From positions 3,348,001-3,412,000 of the forward strand of contig CP091034.1 in NCBI GenBank assembly GCA_039725955.1: a stretch of 64,000 bases of DNA, given 5' to 3'. Of this stretch, positions 63,809-64,000 are shown in pieces; positions within the stretch are counted from its first letter, which is position 1, and each line of letters opens with the position of its first letter. The DNA comes from Sinorhizobium sp. B11 (GTDB lineage Bacteria > Pseudomonadota > Alphaproteobacteria > Rhizobiales > Rhizobiaceae). The position numbers were made by a program, and so were the translations under genes. The notes beneath the pieces are model-generated. The model was not told the origin of the DNA. It made no database searches and saw only the letters and a program-made list of their open reading frames with translations.

Positions 63809-63979
63809 ATGCCAGGAAGCGCCGACGGCGTGTCGGAAGTCGCGCTCGCCGGGATGGCCGCCGGCTGGCGTCCCGAGGAGGTAGCTGCGGCGCTCGTCGA
63901 ACTGGCGGACAACGCCATGCTGGCGGTTCTCGCAAACCGAGACGTCGAACGCGATCTCGCCCTGCTCAGGAGACGGTGA
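63809..63979 (+). CDS. Small hypothetical protein preceding the SRAP gene
   Basis: 56 residues from ATG 63809, ending one base before the SRAP ATG. It is helical: G-M-A-A-G-W-R-P-E-E-V-A-A-A-L-V-E-L-A-D-N then D-V-E-R-D-L-A-L-L-R. Its coupling to the next gene supports translation. Function unknown; an earlier start is possible. Confidence 0.55.
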   Translation: MPGSADGVSEVALAGMAAGWRPEEVAAALVELADNAMLAVLANRDVERDLALLRRR

Positions 63980-63980
63980 C

Positions 63981-64000
63981 ATGTGCGGACGGTTCACGTT
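63981..64000 (+). CDS. SRAP-domain (YedK/HMCES-like) protein, first codons only
   Basis: The window ends after M-C-G-R-F-T, the invariant opening of SRAP proteins, whose Cys2 crosslinks abasic sites in single-stranded DNA. The rest is outside the window. Confidence 0.65.

Noticed and set aside
45989..64000. Integrase, transposase or CRISPR array in the accessory region
   Set aside because: None was found on either strand; the TnsA-like gene has no TnsB or TnsC partner.

Overview
The window looks like chromosomal (or chromid) DNA of a Rhizobium/Agrobacterium-type alphaproteobacterium. It is GC-rich. It carries the ChvE/GguA/GguB/GguC sugar uptake cluster with a GbpR-type regulator, a PuuD-type ureide pathway, an inositol dehydrogenase behind a GGAA-N6-TTCC site typical of alphaproteobacterial IolR, and a xylose-type ABC transporter with a ROK regulator. 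All functions below are inferred from the sequence by eye; no database search was run.

Region 1 (1-12.7 kb) is dominated by purine catabolism. A forward operon encodes urate hydroxylase PuuD, guanine deaminase and an FMN-dependent 2-hydroxyacid oxidase. A convergent reverse operon encodes allantoinase PuuE, OHCU decarboxylase UraD, allantoicase, a HepT/MntA-like toxin-antitoxin pair, ureidoglycolate lyase, hydroxyisourate hydrolase UraH and a metallophosphoesterase. Together these take guanine or urate to glyoxylate and urea; xanthine oxidation is not in the window. A divergent MnmD / FAD-oxidoreductase pair whose ATG codons share a CATG follows.

Region 2 (12.7-26 kb) holds a 1155-residue hybrid sensor kinase, a HEAT-repeat DNA alkylation repair protein and a DEAD-box RNA helicase. 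It also holds the poorly understood ATP-grasp / alpha-E / transglutaminase operon, a REC-HD-GYP protein and two small enzymes. Region 3 (26-45 kb) is a carbohydrate block: L-arabonate degradation plus chvE-gguAB uptake, gbpR, a Tat-signal Hint-domain protein, inositol dehydrogenase, an inverted-repeat intergenic element, and a ROK regulator diverging from xylF-xylH-xylG.

Region 4 (46-64 kb) begins at a tRNA-Arg(CCG) gene followed by about 0.9 kb without a recognisable gene, and is mostly accessory. It contains a DUF5343 / HEPN-like / nuclease-like operon and, beside it, an operon joining a TnsA-like protein to a soluble FtsH-like AAA+/M41 protease and a small helical protein. These are followed by a TetR-MFS-SDR efflux unit with a decayed SDR, a HARP-like repeat protein, an Ada protein, an Rrf2-NmrA-cupin-AhpD cassette, an SDR/LysR divergent pair, and the first codons of an SRAP protein at the edge. 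The two adjoining operons at 47.0-52.9 kb are the best candidates for an undescribed system.
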